Below the pieces are notes generated by a model. It saw nothing but the letters and a program-made list of their open reading frames with translations. It searched no databases and was not told where the DNA came from. From Halomarina ordinaria (lineage in GTDB: Archaea > Halobacteriota > Halobacteria > Halobacteriales > Haloarculaceae), in contig NZ_JARRAH010000001.1 in assembly GCF_030553305.1 (NCBI RefSeq), forward strand, positions 1,364,001 through 1,428,000: a stretch of DNA of 64,000 nucleotides, in the 5' to 3' direction. The position numbers and the translations under genes are program-made. Shown piece by piece: positions 49,868 to 58,778 of this stretch (positions are counted from its first letter, which is position 1; each line of letters starts with the position of its first letter).

Positions 49868-50125
49868 CTACCCCTCGCCCTCCGACTGGCCGGGTTCGCC
49901 GACGGCCTCGATGGGGAGCTGGGAGTAGAGTTCCATCTCGAGGTCCTCGGCGCTGTCGAAGGTGTCGCTGGGCACCTCCGAGAGCGTCTCGTCCATGGGG
50001 GCCTGCCCGTCGGCGAACAGGAGCGTCACGTCGTCGAACGCGTCCATGGCGTCCCGCCGGGTGGTGGGGTAGTCGTGGTCGGCGAGCAGTGTCCCCACTC
50101 TGCTGAGCTTTACGCTCCGAGTCAT
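49868..50125 (-). CDS. DUF5789-like small haloarchaeal protein
   Basis: 85 residues. Sequence with VKLSRVGTLLADHDYPTTRRDAM, DVTLLFADG, VPSDTFDSAEDLEMELYSQLP and an EAVGEPGQSEGEG tail, which I recognise from memory as the conserved haloarchaeal DUF5789 family. Role unknown. Start at the ATG 50123-50125, with a GATACTATCA TATA-like box about 25 bases upstream; the longer start is not supported. Confidence 0.82.
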   Translation of the reverse strand: MTRSVKLSRVGTLLADHDYPTTRRDAMDAFDDVTLLFADGQAPMDETLSEVPSDTFDSAEDLEMELYSQLPIEAVGEPGQSEGEG

Positions 50126-50206
50126 GTCTATAATGATGATTCGTGATAGTATCAACCTGCCGGTAGGGGTAACGGTGATTGGGTGGGGTTCCGTACGTTC
50201 AGGCGA

Positions 50207-51550
50207 ATGGTTCTAGGTACGGACCGGCGTATCCTCACCCTCGCGCTCGCGCGGATGGCCGACGCGCTCGGCAACTCGTTTCTCATCATCGTCCTGCCGC
50301 TGTACATCGAGAGCGGGGAGGTGGACGTCACCGGCCTCGTCGGGGGGTCGGTGCTCGGCGTCGAACTCACCCTCCCGCTGCTGGTGGGCCTCGTCCTCTC
50401 GCTGTTCGGCTTCCTGAACAGTTTCGGCCAGCCCATCACGGGCCGTATCTCCGACCGGACCGGCGAACGTCGCCGGTTCGTGCTGTTCGGCCTCGCGCTG
50501 TTCGGCGTCGCGAGCGCCACCTACCCGTTCGTCTCCAGTTACGAGGCGGTCCTGCTGACCCGGGCGTTCCAGGGTCTCGGCGCGGCGTTCACCATCCCCG
50601 CGACCATCGCGCTGGTCAACGAGTTCGCCGCGAGCGACACCGAGCGCGGCGGGAACTTCGGCGTGTTCAACACCTTCCGGCTGGTCGGCTTCGGCTTCGG
50701 CCCCATCGTCGCCGGTGTCGTCATCCAGCAGGGGCCGTACGCGACGCCCGCGGGCCGGCTATCGGGGTTCGACGCCGCCTTCGGCATCGCCGTCCTCGGC
50801 GCCGCCGTGAGCTTCCTGCTGGTGACGCTGCTCATCGAGGACCCCGACCGGACGGACGCGGCGGCGGCCGAGGACCTCTCGTTCGACGTCTTCGACCCGA
50901 CCGGACGCCAAACGTTCGACCCGGTGTTCGTCCTCGGCGTCGGGACGCTGTTCATGGCCATCACCATCGCCCTGTTCGCCACGCTCCAGGACACCATCAC
51001 CGCGCGACTGGACGAGGGGGAACTGCTGTTCAGCGTCCAGTTCGCCGCCGTCGTCATCGCCAACGTCCTCTTTCAGGTGCCCATCGGTCGGGCGAGCGAC
51101 CGCTACGGCCGTAAACCGTTCCTCCTCGCCGGATTCGCCCTGCTCGTCCCCTCCGTCGCGCTCCAGGGGTACGTCCCCGCGCTCACCCCTGGCATCGAGC
51201 GGGCGATACCCACCCTCGACGGGGTGGCGGGACCGGGGCTGATGCTCGTCGCCCGCCTGTTGCACGGTGTCGCGGTCGCGTTGGTGTTCGCACCGGCGCT
51301 CGCGCTGGCCGGCGACCTGGCCCGGGAGGGGGAGTCCGGCACCACCCTCTCGGTGCTCACCATGGCGTTCGGTCTCGGCGTCGCCATCGGCCCGCTGGCG
51401 TCGGGCTACCTCGTCCGGTTCGGGTTCCCCACGCCGTTCGTCGTCGGCGCGGGCCTCGCCGCCGTCGGCCTCGTCCTCACCTACTCGCAGGTCGAGGAGT
51501 CGCTGTCCGACACCCTCGACCTGCGCGACGCCGTCCCGCAGGACGACTGA
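50207..51550 (+). CDS. MFS transporter
   Basis: 447 residues, twelve hydrophobic helices in two halves. The MFS loop motif between helices 2 and 3 is visible (NSFGQPITGRISDRTGERRRFV), and the second half carries a related VPIGRASDRYGRKPFLL. Together these mark a drug/sugar-efflux-like MFS protein; substrate not predictable. ATG at 50207 is preferred to the GTG at 50183. Divergent from DUF5789. Confidence 0.93.
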   Translation: MVLGTDRRILTLALARMADALGNSFLIIVLPLYIESGEVDVTGLVGGSVLGVELTLPLLVGLVLSLFGFLNSFGQPITGRISDRTGERRRFVLFGLALFGVASATYPFVSSYEAVLLTRAFQGLGAAFTIPATIALVNEFAASDTERGGNFGVFNTFRLVGFGFGPIVAGVVIQQGPYATPAGRLSGFDAAFGIAVLGAAVSFLLVTLLIEDPDRTDAAAAEDLSFDVFDPTGRQTFDPVFVLGVGTLFMAITIALFATLQDTITARLDEGELLFSVQFAAVVIANVLFQVPIGRASDRYGRKPFLLAGFALLVPSVALQGYVPALTPGIERAIPTLDGVAGPGLMLVARLLHGVAVALVFAPALALAGDLAREGESGTTLSVLTMAFGLGVAIGPLASGYLVRFGFPTPFVVGAGLAAVGLVLTYSQVEESLSDTLDLRDAVPQDD

Positions 51551-51591
51551 CGGCGGTGTGGTTTTAACCGCCCGCCCCCCCGAGGTGGAGC

Positions 51592-52593
51592 ATGGCAACG
51601 CAGAACGGTAGCGGAGGGGCGGTCGTCCGCACGCTCATCACCCTCGTGGCGGCGGGCGTGGCCGCCGTCGTCGGCTTCCTGCTCTTCGTCGTCGTCCCCG
51701 ACCGGGCGACCGCCTTCGGCGTCCTCCTCGCGCTGCTCGTGGGGCTGGTCGGTGCCCGCGTCGGACAGCAGGTGGCGAGTCGGGTGCTCCCCGGGTACAA
51801 CGTCGCCGAGGTGGCCGTCGAAGGGCCCATCTCCCGGTCCGGTCGCGGGCCGGGACCGACCCGCTCGCGGGGGACGCCCGCCGACGACGTCGTCGACCAG
51901 ATAGAGGCGGCCGACGACGACGACAACGCGGACGCCCTGCTGTTGAAGCTCAACACGCCCGGCGGGGAGGTCCTCCCGAGCGACGACATCCGGCTGGCGG
52001 CGGCGGCGTTCGACGGCCCGACCGTCGCCTACGCGACGGACACCTGCGCCAGCGGCGGCTACTGGATAGCGAGCGGCTGTGACGAACTGTGGGCGCGCGA
52101 GACGAGCGTCGTCGGCTCCATCGGCGTCATCGGCTCGCGGGTGAACGCCAAGGAGTTCGCCGACGACCTCGGCCTGCAGTACGAGCGCTTCGCCGCCGGC
52201 CGGTACAAGGACGCCGGGACCGCCCTCAAGGAGGTCTCCGACGACGAGCGCGCCTACCTCCAGGGACTCATCGACGACTACTACGACCACTTCGTCGAGC
52301 GGGTCGCCGAGGGACGGGAGCTCTCACCGGACCTGATTCGCGACACCGAGGCGCGGGTGTACCTCGGCGAGCAGGCGTTCGAACTCGGCCTCGTCGACCG
52401 CCTCGGCACGCGCGACGACGTCGTCGAGCACGTCGAGGACCTGCTCGGCACGGACGTGAGCGTGGCGACGTTCGAACCGCAGCGCTCGATGCGCGAGCGC
52501 CTCAGCATCGGCGCCGAGTCGGTCGCCTACGCCGTCGGCGCCGGCATCGCCGGGCGGTTCGGCGAGGAGGGGGAACTGACGATTCGGCTCTAG
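51592..52593 (+). CDS. S49-family (SppA-type) membrane peptidase
   Basis: 333 residues. Two N-terminal membrane spans (about 10-34 and 38-56) followed by a clan-SK serine protease fold. Catalytic Ser154 in DTCASGGYW and Lys206 in AGRYKDAG form the Ser/Lys dyad; LKLNTPGGEV is the oxyanion region. SppA-type enzymes digest signal peptides in the membrane, usually as oligomers. Short archaeal form with a single repeat. Followed 26 bases later by the DUF373 gene. Confidence 0.92.
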   Translation: MATQNGSGGAVVRTLITLVAAGVAAVVGFLLFVVVPDRATAFGVLLALLVGLVGARVGQQVASRVLPGYNVAEVAVEGPISRSGRGPGPTRSRGTPADDVVDQIEAADDDDNADALLLKLNTPGGEVLPSDDIRLAAAAFDGPTVAYATDTCASGGYWIASGCDELWARETSVVGSIGVIGSRVNAKEFADDLGLQYERFAAGRYKDAGTALKEVSDDERAYLQGLIDDYYDHFVERVAEGRELSPDLIRDTEARVYLGEQAFELGLVDRLGTRDDVVEHVEDLLGTDVSVATFEPQRSMRERLSIGAESVAYAVGAGIAGRFGEEGELTIRL

Positions 52594-52619
52594 CGGCTGG
52601 TTTTTTACCCCGGTGGGTC

Positions 52620-53753
52620 ATGGCCGAAGGCGTGGTAACGCTGGTGCTGTGTATCGACCGCGAGGGGAGCGTCGACTCGGCCACCCCCGCGGTCGGTGAC
52701 GACGTCGTGACGGACCTCGTGACGGACGTGGGTATCGAGGACCCCGAGGACAGCCGCGTGAACTCCCTGCTGGAGTCGCTGAAGGTCGCCCGCGACCTCC
52801 GCGCCGAGGGGAGCGAGGCGGTCGTCGCCGTCGTCTCCTGTGCCGGCGAGGGCGTCGACGCCGACCGCGTGCTGGCCGAACAGGTCGACGACCTGGTCGC
52901 GCGCTACGACCCCACGGGGGCCGTCGTCGTCGTCGACAGCGCCGAGGACGAACAGACGGTTCCCATCGTCGAGAGCCGCGTGCGCGTCGACGCCGTCGAC
53001 CGCGTCATCGTCCGGCAGGCCCGTGACATCGAGTCGACGTACTACCTCCTGAAGCAGGTGCTCGGCGACGAGGAACTCAGGAAGACGGTGCTCGTCCCGC
53101 TGGGCGTGATACTGCTCGCCGTCCCGGCGCTGCTCGCGGCGACCGAGAGCGTCACCGTCACCGTCTCGCTCGTCGCCGCCGTCATCGGCGTGTTCTTCCT
53201 CTACAAGGGTCTCGGCGTCGGGGACCTCATCGCGCGGACGCCGTCGGCCGTCCAGCGCGCGTTCTACGCCGGGCGCGTCTCCGTCGTCACCTACGTCGTC
53301 GGCCTCGGACTGGCGCTCGTCGGCGGCTTCGTCGGCGTCGTCGGCGCCACCCGCCTCGACGACCCGCTGTTGATGACGATGGAGTTCGCCTACGAGAGCG
53401 TGCCGTGGTTCGCCCTCGGCGCGCTCGCCGCCGCCACGGGCCGCCTGCTCGACGAGTGGCTGGAGAACGACGAGGTGCGCAGTTCGTTCCTGAACCTCCC
53501 GTTCGGCGTCGTCGCCATCGGCTTCGTCGTCCGCGGGTTCGCGGGGTTCTTCCTCGAGCGCGCGACGGTCATCGGCTCGGTGCGCGTCCCCACCATCGCC
53601 GTCGGTGCCGTCACCGTCGACGGCTTCCCGCTGACCCCCGGGATGCGCCTCGCGGTGTTCGTCGGCGCCGGCCTCTGCATCAGCCTCCTCGGCGTCGGCG
53701 TCGCCTCCTACGTGAGCGCGACGACCGTCGAGGAACTCGACCAGGGGGTCTGA
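52620..53753 (+). CDS. DUF373 membrane protein
   Basis: 377 residues. The N-terminal soluble domain (about 1-145) begins LVLCIDREGSVDSATPAVG and has DPEDSRVNSLLESL and VVVVDSAEDEQTVPIVESRV. This is followed by six or so membrane helices. I recognise this as the archaeal DUF373 family, whose function is not established. The ATG starts on the last base of a GGTGGGTC stretch; TTTTTTACC lies about 20 bases upstream. Possibly cotranscribed with the S49 peptidase. Confidence 0.88.
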   Translation: MAEGVVTLVLCIDREGSVDSATPAVGDDVVTDLVTDVGIEDPEDSRVNSLLESLKVARDLRAEGSEAVVAVVSCAGEGVDADRVLAEQVDDLVARYDPTGAVVVVDSAEDEQTVPIVESRVRVDAVDRVIVRQARDIESTYYLLKQVLGDEELRKTVLVPLGVILLAVPALLAATESVTVTVSLVAAVIGVFFLYKGLGVGDLIARTPSAVQRAFYAGRVSVVTYVVGLGLALVGGFVGVVGATRLDDPLLMTMEFAYESVPWFALGALAAATGRLLDEWLENDEVRSSFLNLPFGVVAIGFVVRGFAGFFLERATVIGSVRVPTIAVGAVTVDGFPLTPGMRLAVFVGAGLCISLLGVGVASYVSATTVEELDQGV

Positions 53754-53805
53754 GCGGCGGGGTGGGCGGCCGAACCGGTCGTCCGCTCGCTCCGGACCGG
53801 TGGCC

Positions 53806-53813
53806 GTTTATCC
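53806..53813 (+). promoter_or_regulatory. TATA-like box of the diphthine-ammonia ligase gene
   Basis: GTTTATCC centred about 25 bases before the ATG at 53834 suggests a leaderless transcript and fixes the start. Confidence 0.55.
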
Positions 53814-53833
53814 GTTCGAGAAATAGGGCCGCC

Positions 53834-54544
53834 ATGCACCCCTGGGTCAGCCTCTTCTCCGGCGGCAAGGACTCCTCGTGGGCGCTCTATCGCGCCCTGG
53901 AGGCCGACCACCCCGTCGAACGCCTCGTCACCGTCCACCCCGCCGGCGACTCCTACATGTACCACGTCCCGGCGACCGACCTCGCGGCGCTCGCCGCCGA
54001 GTCCGTCGGCATCCCCCTCGTCTCCGTCCGGCCGGACGACTTCGGCGCCGAGGACGTCGACGACGCGGGCGCGCAGGGCGACGCCGAACTCGAACCGCTG
54101 GAGGCCGCCCTCGCGGACCTCGCACGCGACCTCGGCGGCATCGGCGGGGTGACCGCCGGCGCCGTCGAGAGCTCCTTCCAGACCGACCGCATCCGGGCGA
54201 TGTGCGAACGCCTCGACGCGGCGCTGTTCGCCCCCCTCTGGCAGGAAGAGCCCCGCGACCTCGCGGACGCGATGCTCGACGCCGGCTTCGAGATACGTAT
54301 CGTGCAGGTGGCCGCCGCCGGCCTCGACGAGTCGTGGCTCGGGCGCACCCTCGACGCCGCCGCCCTCGCCGACCTCGAAACCCTCAACGACCGCTACGGC
54401 GTCCACATCCTGGGGGAGGGCGGCGAGTTCGAGACGCTGGTGACCGACGCCCCCCACATGGACCGGCGCATCGAACTAGCGTACGAGACGGAGTGGGACG
54501 GGACGCGGGGGCGCCTGCGCATCGAGGACGCCTGGCTCGACTAG
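53834..54544 (+). CDS. dph6: diphthine--ammonia ligase (Dph6-like)
   Basis: 236 residues. ATP-pyrophosphatase-type amidotransferase completing diphthamide on translation elongation factor 2. PP-loop SGGKDSS at residues 9-15, the GGVTAGAVESSFQTDRIRAMCERL segment and LGEGGEFETLV match the archaeal Dph6 family. ATG at 53834 chosen by the TATA box. Product cytoplasmic. Confidence 0.93.
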   Translation: MHPWVSLFSGGKDSSWALYRALEADHPVERLVTVHPAGDSYMYHVPATDLAALAAESVGIPLVSVRPDDFGAEDVDDAGAQGDAELEPLEAALADLARDLGGIGGVTAGAVESSFQTDRIRAMCERLDAALFAPLWQEEPRDLADAMLDAGFEIRIVQVAAAGLDESWLGRTLDAAALADLETLNDRYGVHILGEGGEFETLVTDAPHMDRRIELAYETEWDGTRGRLRIEDAWLD

Positions 54545-54584
54545 GTGGCCACGCCGGAAGGAGAGAGCATCGAGCGAGACCGGG

Positions 54585-54713
54585 TCAGCCCGAGAACTGG
54601 AGCCCGATACCGACGACCACGAGCACCGCGCCGAGAGTGACGGTCCAGACGGTGTAGCGACCGACCGCGGACTCGGTAGTCGCCGACGTTCTGTTCGGTG
54701 AGCCCGCGTCCAT
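54585..54713 (-). CDS. 42-residue single-span membrane protein
   Basis: ATG at 54711-54713 to TGA at 54585-54587. A polar, Ser/Thr-rich start (MDAGSPNRTSATTESAVG) precedes one hydrophobic helix (WTVTLGAVLVVVGIGLQF). Codon bias in the helix part is right for a real gene, less so at the beginning. Function unknown. Confidence 0.55.
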   Translation of the reverse strand: MDAGSPNRTSATTESAVGRYTVWTVTLGAVLVVVGIGLQFSG

Positions 54714-54766
54714 ATTTGGAAGAGACGGAGGCGATGCGAATTGCGGGGGCACGCTCTCGGTCTCGT

Positions 54767-54837
54767 ACCGCGAGCGAACGGAGTGAGCGAGCGGACGCGC
54801 CGAACCCCCGAAGGGGGTGAGGCGCGGTTTTGGTCCA
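54767..54837. repeat. structured intergenic element, copy B (leading part)
   Basis: ACCGCGAGCGAACGGAGTG then GAGCGAGCGG and GCGGTTTTGGTCCA match copy A. Here a nested hairpin lies inside: CGCGCC/GGCGCG (54796-54801 with 54821-54826) around CCCCC/GGGGG (54805-54809 with 54813-54817), with internal GAA and TGA loops. Non-coding by codon use. Confidence 0.6.
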
Positions 54838-54838
54838 G

Positions 54839-54900
54839 GTTTTGCCAGGGAGCAGTCAGCGACCGCGAAGCGTGTCGCTGACGCGCGACCGCAGCAAAAC
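54839..54900 (-). terminator. closed double hairpin 3' of the nucleotidyltransferase gene
   Basis: GTTTTGC (54839-54845) pairs with GCAAAAC (54894-54900), enclosing GTCAGCGAC/GTCGCTGAC (54855-54863 with 54874-54882), which itself encloses CGC/GCG with a GAA loop. It lies about 20 bases beyond the minus-strand stop at 54921, the same relation as at TFS. Confidence 0.55.
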
Positions 54901-54920
54901 GTGGTGTTGCAAAACGTGGG

Positions 54921-55877
54921 TTACTGTAACCGCGAGTACGACCCCACGAGCGAGCCGTGGAGTTCCTTCCCCTCGATGGAGCAGTGTTCGTCGACGATGG
55001 TGTCCGAGAGGTCGGCGTCGGCGATGTCCGTCCCGGGGAAGACGACGGTGTTCGAGAGCGAGACGTCCTCCAGCGTGGCGCCGGGCATGACGTGGACGTT
55101 CTCGCCGAGGCTGCAGCCGTCGGTGTCGACGTCGCTCGCGACGCGGTTCTCGCCGCCGAGCGCCCACGCGACCGCCTCCAGGTACGCCTCGGGCGTGCCG
55201 ATGTCGAACCACGGCTCCTCGAAGCAGTAGGCGTAGACCGGTTCCTCGGCCTGAAGCCACTCGATGAACCAGCCCGGTTCGTCGGGGTTGTTGTCGCCCT
55301 CCAGGTACTCCGCGAAGCGGACCGACGACTCGGGGAAGGCGTAGCAGGCGATGGAGACGAGCGTGCTCTTGGGGTCGTCGGGTTTCTCCTGGAAGTCGAC
55401 GACCCGGTCGCCGTCGAGCGCGAGCAGGCCGTAGGCTTTCGCGCGTTCGCGCGAGCCGACGTCGTAGGCCGCGAGGGTGGGTGCGCCGCGGGCGTCGAAG
55501 TCGTCGAGGAAGTCGCCCATGTCGAAGCCCATGAGGTTGTCGCCCGCGACGACCAGCAGGTCGTCGTCGACGCCCTCGCGGTCGACCAGTTGGGCGAGCG
55601 CGCCGATGACGCCGAACTTCTCGCGCTCGGCGACCGTCTCCTCGATGGAGAGGGAGGCCTTCTCGTAGCCGGCGTCGTCGATGTGCTCCTCGAAGTCGCC
55701 CGCGAAGCGCTCGTTCGTGCTGACGAAGACCTCCTCGACGCGGTCGTCCGCCTCGAGTTCGGTCAGGATGCGGTCGATGACCGTCGTCTCGCCGACGGGG
55801 AGGAGCATCTTCGGACGGTGGCGGGTGATAGGCCAGAGTCGCGTCGCGTAGCCACCGGCCAAGACGACTGCGTACAT
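54921..55877 (-). CDS. sugar-phosphate nucleotidyltransferase (RmlA-like)
   Basis: 318 residues from the ATG at 55875-55877. N-terminal nucleotide-binding domain with VVLAGGYATRLWPITRHRPKMLLPV in the first 30 residues, GDNLMGFDMGDFL and EKPDDPKSTLVS. A C-terminal left-handed beta-helix is built from hexapeptides (SLGENVHVMPGATLEDVSLSNTVVF). Makes NDP-sugars for glycans or N-glycosylation; sugar unknown. The ATG nine codons upstream overlaps the likely promoter, so is less favoured. Confidence 0.9.
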   Translation of the reverse strand: MYAVVLAGGYATRLWPITRHRPKMLLPVGETTVIDRILTELEADDRVEEVFVSTNERFAGDFEEHIDDAGYEKASLSIEETVAEREKFGVIGALAQLVDREGVDDDLLVVAGDNLMGFDMGDFLDDFDARGAPTLAAYDVGSRERAKAYGLLALDGDRVVDFQEKPDDPKSTLVSIACYAFPESSVRFAEYLEGDNNPDEPGWFIEWLQAEEPVYAYCFEEPWFDIGTPEAYLEAVAWALGGENRVASDVDTDGCSLGENVHVMPGATLEDVSLSNTVVFPGTDIADADLSDTIVDEHCSIEGKELHGSLVGSYSRLQ

Positions 55878-55972
55878 ACCTCGCGCCTCTCCTCGTGGAT
55901 TCATAGGTATTGCGCCTTCCCACCTCGAACGCGCGAGCAACGGTTTAGACGGTGCGGCCCGAGGGGTGAGGT

Positions 55973-56263
55973 ATGCGCACGGAGTCAGAGACCACCCGCC
56001 AGCGCATCGCCGACCACCTCCGTCACGAACCCGCCGCCCCGGGCACCCTCGCCACCGAGTTCGGCGTCCGGACCGGGACCGTCCTCTCGCACGTCGAGCA
56101 CATCGCGCAGTCGCTCGCGCCGACCGACGAGCAGTTGCTCGTCGCGCCGCCGACGTGCCGCGAGTGCGGCTTCGACGCCTTCGACGACCTGGTGAACCGC
56201 CCCTCGCGCTGTCCCGACTGCAAGAGCGAGGCCGTCGAGGAGCCGACGTTCACCATTCGATAG
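55973..56263 (+). CDS. winged-helix protein fused to a zinc ribbon, predicted transcription regulator
   Basis: 96 residues. A winged-helix DNA-binding domain (about 4-50: TRQRIADHLRHEPAAPGTLATEFGVRTGTVLSHVEHIAQSL) is followed by a zinc ribbon with Cys62, Cys65, Cys80 and Cys83. This architecture is a known archaeal predicted-regulator family (COG3357-like). Target unknown. Divergent from the nucleotidyltransferase gene 95 bases away. Confidence 0.9.
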   Translation: MRTESETTRQRIADHLRHEPAAPGTLATEFGVRTGTVLSHVEHIAQSLAPTDEQLLVAPPTCRECGFDAFDDLVNRPSRCPDCKSEAVEEPTFTIR

Positions 56264-56265
56264 GG

Positions 56266-56748
56266 TCAGAAGTCGATGCGACCGCCCGTCGAGCGGTCGT
56301 GGTCGCCCGAGGGCCCGAGGTTCGCGAACTCGTAGCGGTCGTCCGCGAGGTACACCGCCCCGTTCTCGACCACCACGTCGACCTCGTCGAGGTACGCCCC
56401 CTCGCAGGGGCCGAACGTGCAGTGGCCGCTGTCCTTCTCGAAGGTGGCGCCGTGGCGCTGACAGACCACCTCGCCGTTTCTGACGGCAGCGCCGCTCCCC
56501 TTGTCGAGACGGACGTCGGTCCAGTGTGGGCAGAAGTTCCGCCACGCCGTGACGTCGCGGCCGTCGCCAGCGCCGTCAGTGCCGTCCCCGTCGTCGGCGT
56601 CGTCGCTCGCACCGTCGTCGTCCGCGTCGAACGCCACGAGAATCGCCTCCTCCGTGTCGAAGCCCTCGCGCACCGTGAACAGCAGCGTCCCGTCGGCGGG
56701 CACCTCGTCGACGCCGGCGATGCGGCGCTCCTCGCGCTCCTCGTCCAT
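56266..56748 (-). CDS. Rieske-type [2Fe-2S] protein
   Basis: 160 residues. Cluster ligands Cys73 and His75 (CPH) and Cys96 and His99 (CQRH) fit the Rieske ferredoxin pattern, as in ferredoxin components of ring oxygenases. Between the first strands and the cluster lies an acidic insert (about residues 41-65, nearly all Asp, Gly and Ala) unusual for the family. No membrane anchor, so soluble. Partner reductase or oxygenase genes are not adjacent. Confidence 0.9.
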   Translation of the reverse strand: MDEEREERRIAGVDEVPADGTLLFTVREGFDTEEAILVAFDADDDGASDDADDGDGTDGAGDGRDVTAWRNFCPHWTDVRLDKGSGAAVRNGEVVCQRHGATFEKDSGHCTFGPCEGAYLDEVDVVVENGAVYLADDRYEFANLGPSGDHDRSTGGRIDF

Positions 56749-56832
56749 GGACGCGCTACCGGTCCCCGCGAGGAGAGCGTTCTGGTTGCCGGCGGACCCG
56801 CCGTTATGTGGCTGGCGCGAGTCGGGTCGGGT

Positions 56833-57903
56833 ATGACGCTCCTCGTCTACGGCTCGTACGGCTACACCGGCCGCCTCGTCGTCGACCGCCTCGCGGACCG
56901 CGAAACCGAAGACGTCGTCCTCGCGGGCCGGTCCCCCGATGACCTCGAAGCGCAGGCCGCCGAGACCGAGGTCCCGGCGCGGGCGTTCACGCTCGCACAC
57001 CCCTCGGTCGTCGAGCGCCACCTCGCCGACGTCGACGCCGTGCTCAACTGCGCGGGGCCGTTCTCCCGGACGGCGAAGCCGCTCGTCGACGCCTGCCTCG
57101 CCACCGGGACCGACTACCTCGACATCACGGGCGAGGTCGGCGTCTTCGAGCGACTGGCCGCGCGCGACGCGGAGGCCGAGGCGGCGGACGTGACCGTCCT
57201 CCCGGGCGTCGGTTTCGACGTGGTGCCGACCGACTGTCTCGGCGCTCACCTCGCGGACGCGGTCCCGGACGCGACGCACCTCGCGCTCGGGTTCCAGGCG
57301 ACCGGGTCCATCTCCCGCGGGACGCTCCGGACGGCCGTTGAGGGCATCGGGGAGGGCGGTGCGGTCCGCCGCGAGGGCCGCATCGAGGGGGTCGACAGCA
57401 CCCACCGCACGCGGACCATCGACTTCGGGCGCGGCCCGACCCACGCCGTGACGGTCCCCTGGGGGGACGTGGCGACGGCGTACCACTCGACGGGCGTCCC
57501 GAACGTCGAGGTGTACATGGCCGTCCCCGAGCGGGCGCTCCGGGCGCTCTCGGCGACCGACCGTCTCGCGCCGCTGCTCGACCGCGAGTGGGTGCAGGGG
57601 GCGCTCTCGACCGTCGTCGACCGGACCGTCGAGGGCCCCGACGAGCGGACCCGCGAGGAGGGGGCGGGCTACGTCTGGGGGGAGATAACCGACGGCGAGG
57701 AGACACGCGTGGCGCGCCTCCGGACGCCGGAGACCTATTCGCTGACGGCGATGACCGCCGTCGAGGCGGCCGAGCGGACGCTCGCCGGCGACGCGCCCAC
57801 GGGGTACCAGACGCCGTCGTCGGCCTTCGGCGCGGACTTCGTCCTCGACTTCGAGGGCGTCGTCCGCGAGGACGCCCACGAACCGGATTCCAGGGATCAG
57901 TAA
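56833..57903 (+). CDS. saccharopine dehydrogenase-like NAD(P)-binding protein
   Basis: 356 residues. The N-terminal Rossmann domain has LVYGSYGYTGRLVVDRLA and the following VVLAGRSPDDLEAQAAE, then LNCAGPFSRTAKPLVDACLATGTDYLDITGEV, all typical of the saccharopine-dehydrogenase / trans-acting enoyl reductase group. Substrate unknown; lysine metabolism is not implied. ATG at 56833 chosen because it starts the Rossmann strand; the frame opens further upstream. Ends inside the convergent aminotransferase by seven bases. Confidence 0.87.
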   Translation: MTLLVYGSYGYTGRLVVDRLADRETEDVVLAGRSPDDLEAQAAETEVPARAFTLAHPSVVERHLADVDAVLNCAGPFSRTAKPLVDACLATGTDYLDITGEVGVFERLAARDAEAEAADVTVLPGVGFDVVPTDCLGAHLADAVPDATHLALGFQATGSISRGTLRTAVEGIGEGGAVRREGRIEGVDSTHRTRTIDFGRGPTHAVTVPWGDVATAYHSTGVPNVEVYMAVPERALRALSATDRLAPLLDREWVQGALSTVVDRTVEGPDERTREEGAGYVWGEITDGEETRVARLRTPETYSLTAMTAVEAAERTLAGDAPTGYQTPSSAFGADFVLDFEGVVREDAHEPDSRDQ

Positions 57904-58778
57904 CAGCGTTCCTCGACGAGCGCGTCGAACAGGCGCGCGAGCAGGCGGGTGATGGGGCCGCCGCCCACCGCGATACCGTCGACGCGCGCGACCGGACGGA
58001 CCTCCCACGTCGTGTTCGTGAGGAACGCCTCGTCGGCCCCGCGCACGTCGTCGGGGGTGTAGCGGCCGGTCTCGACCGGAAACGACTCCTCGCCGGCGAG
58101 GTCGAGGACGACCCGTCGCGTGACGCCGGGGAGGAGCGACCCCTCGGCGGGCGTCTTGAGCGTGCCGTCGTCGACGAAGAAGAGGTTGCTCGTCGCCCCC
58201 TCGGCGACGTACCCCTCGGCGTCGCGCATCAGGGCCTCGTCGGGCCGGTACGTCTCCGTCGAGGCCCGCCGGAGTTCGAGGCGCGCGAGGATGCCGTTGA
58301 GGTAGTTGTGGGTCTTCGCGTCGGGGGGGAGCGCCGCGGGGGCAGTGCGACGCGTCTTCACCGACTGGACGACGGCGGGGCCGTCCCACACCGACTCGCC
58401 GTCGAGGCCGCCGCGCGGGAGCGGTTCGACCAGGACGACGACCGAGGGGTCGACCGCCTCGGCGGGCGTGAGTCGCCCCGGCTGGACGCCGCGCGTCACC
58501 GAGACGCGGACGTAGGCGTCGGCGAGGTCGTTCGCGTCGAGCGTCTCCGCGACCCGGAGCGCGAGGTCCTCGGGGACCGCCCCGGGCATCCCGAGGGTCG
58601 CGCAGGTGCGTTCGAGGCGCTCGCGGTGGGCGTCCCACTCGAAGACCTCGCCGCCGTAGGCGCGGAGCGTCTCGAAGGCGGCGTCGCCGTACTGGAACCC
58701 CCGGTCGCGGACGCTCACCGCGGCGTCGGCCGCGGGGACGAGGGTACCGTTCACGTGATATCGACTGGTGTCGGTCAT
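57897..58778 (-). CDS. class IV aminotransferase (branched-chain or aminodeoxychorismate lyase type)
   Basis: 293 residues. Fold-type IV PLP enzyme with Schiff-base Lys155 in AKTHNYLNG, the N-terminal VSVRDRGFQYGDAAFETLRAY and the EGATSNLFFV motif. Either a branched-chain amino acid aminotransferase or PabC (4-amino-4-deoxychorismate lyase). No pabA/pabB neighbour is visible here. Start at the ATG 58776-58778. Confidence 0.88.
   Translation of the reverse strand: MTDTSRYHVNGTLVPAADAAVSVRDRGFQYGDAAFETLRAYGGEVFEWDAHRERLERTCATLGMPGAVPEDLALRVAETLDANDLADAYVRVSVTRGVQPGRLTPAEAVDPSVVVLVEPLPRGGLDGESVWDGPAVVQSVKTRRTAPAALPPDAKTHNYLNGILARLELRRASTETYRPDEALMRDAEGYVAEGATSNLFFVDDGTLKTPAEGSLLPGVTRRVVLDLAGEESFPVETGRYTPDDVRGADEAFLTNTTWEVRPVARVDGIAVGGGPITRLLARLFDALVEERCY

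Noticed and set aside
57897-58778. Firm assignment of the class IV aminotransferase as PabC
   Set aside because: Haloarchaeal pabC is normally beside pabA/pabB, which are absent here; IlvE-type activity is equally compatible.
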